DNA of 5,541 bases from Candidatus Campbellbacteria bacterium RIFCSPLOWO2_02_35_12 (GTDB lineage Bacteria > Patescibacteriota > Minisyncoccia > Phycocordibacterales > UBA2163). The stretch's first letter is position 1; every line of letters begins with the position of its first letter. The position numbers and the translations under genes were made by a program. The stretch is from NCBI GenBank assembly GCA_001774455.1, contig MFAC01000028.1, forward strand, positions 1-5,541, in the 5' to 3' direction. This document shows positions 5,455 through 5,541 of the stretch, in pieces. The notes beneath the pieces were generated by a model, which was not told the origin of the DNA, did not search any database, and saw only the letters and a list, made by a program, of their open reading frames with translations.

Positions 5455-5473
5455 TAACTTTTTGCAATTATTT

Positions 5474-5482
5474 TGGTATAAT
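5474..5482 (+). promoter_or_regulatory. Extended -10 promoter of the MBL-fold gene, leaderless type
   Basis: TGGTATAAT is a perfect extended -10. Eight nucleotides (TATAAATT) separate it from the ATG at 5491, so the transcript should start at or next to the start codon. No convincing -35 is present (TTTAAC at 5453-5458 with an 18-bp spacer is weak). The geometry matches the lepB promoter exactly. Confidence 0.65.
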
Positions 5483-5490
5483 TATAAATT

Positions 5491-5541
5491 ATGATAATAA
5501 CATATCACGGAGGAGAATTTTTTAAGATTATATCAGGCGAT
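5491..5541 (+). CDS. MBL-fold metallohydrolase, N-terminal fragment
   Basis: Only 17 residues are visible (MIITYHGGEFFKIISGD) before the window ends. The start resembles the N-terminus of small UlaG-like MBL-fold hydrolases (M-I-I-T-Y-x-G-x-x-F-F-K-I), in which the first strands precede the metal-binding HxHxDH motif; that motif is outside the window, so metal binding and substrate cannot be judged. The ATG lies 8 nt after an extended -10 with no room for a ribosome binding site, which supports the start and suggests leaderless translation. Divergent from rpsA. Confidence 0.6.
   Translation, partial: MIITYHGGEFFKIISGD

Overview
The window looks like a piece of a reduced, AT-rich bacterial genome, most likely Patescibacteria (Candidate Phyla Radiation, Parcubacteria-like). 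This rests on the AT-rich codon use, small compact genes, TGA not used as a sense codon, the absence of Shine-Dalgarno motifs, and the look of the S1, Pth and MBL-fold proteins. It is an inference from style; there is no rRNA gene here to confirm it.

Layout, left to right. Positions 1-1172 (minus) hold a nearly complete histidyl-tRNA-synthetase-like protein, cut at its C-terminus by the window edge, in which all three catalytic arginine motifs are degenerate. Just upstream, in the same minus-strand operon, is lepB (signal peptidase I, 1187-1732), with a good promoter whose -10 lies 8 nt before the ATG. The divergent gap 1733-1976 carries a 102-bp palindromic element (copy 1). Then come pth (peptidyl-tRNA hydrolase, 1977-2564, plus) and, after a 140-bp gap with an imperfect hairpin and an extended -10 promoter, a 387-aa protein (2705-3868, plus): a charged helical N-terminus followed by seven near-identical 34-residue units of WG-repeat type. 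A 160-bp convergent gap holds a small GC hairpin and one perfect DnaA-box 9-mer. rpsA (four-domain ribosomal protein S1) occupies 4029-5216 on the minus strand. The divergent gap 5217-5490 carries copy 2 of the palindromic element (103 bp, inverted relative to copy 1) and a leaderless-type promoter for the start of an MBL-fold metallohydrolase (5491 to the window edge, plus).

Functionally this is mostly translation (S1, Pth, a tRNA-synthetase-derived protein) plus protein export (LepB). The least ordinary items are: (a) the catalytically dead-looking HisRS paralogue cotranscribed with lepB; (b) the two-copy palindromic element, which keeps its pairing through paired base changes and lies in the same sense orientation ahead of pth and rpsA, with copy 2 also bounded by a 13-bp near-perfect direct repeat; and (c) the WG-like repeat array, whose units differ almost only at amino-acid-changing sites. 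No tRNA, rRNA, CRISPR array or transposase gene was recognised.
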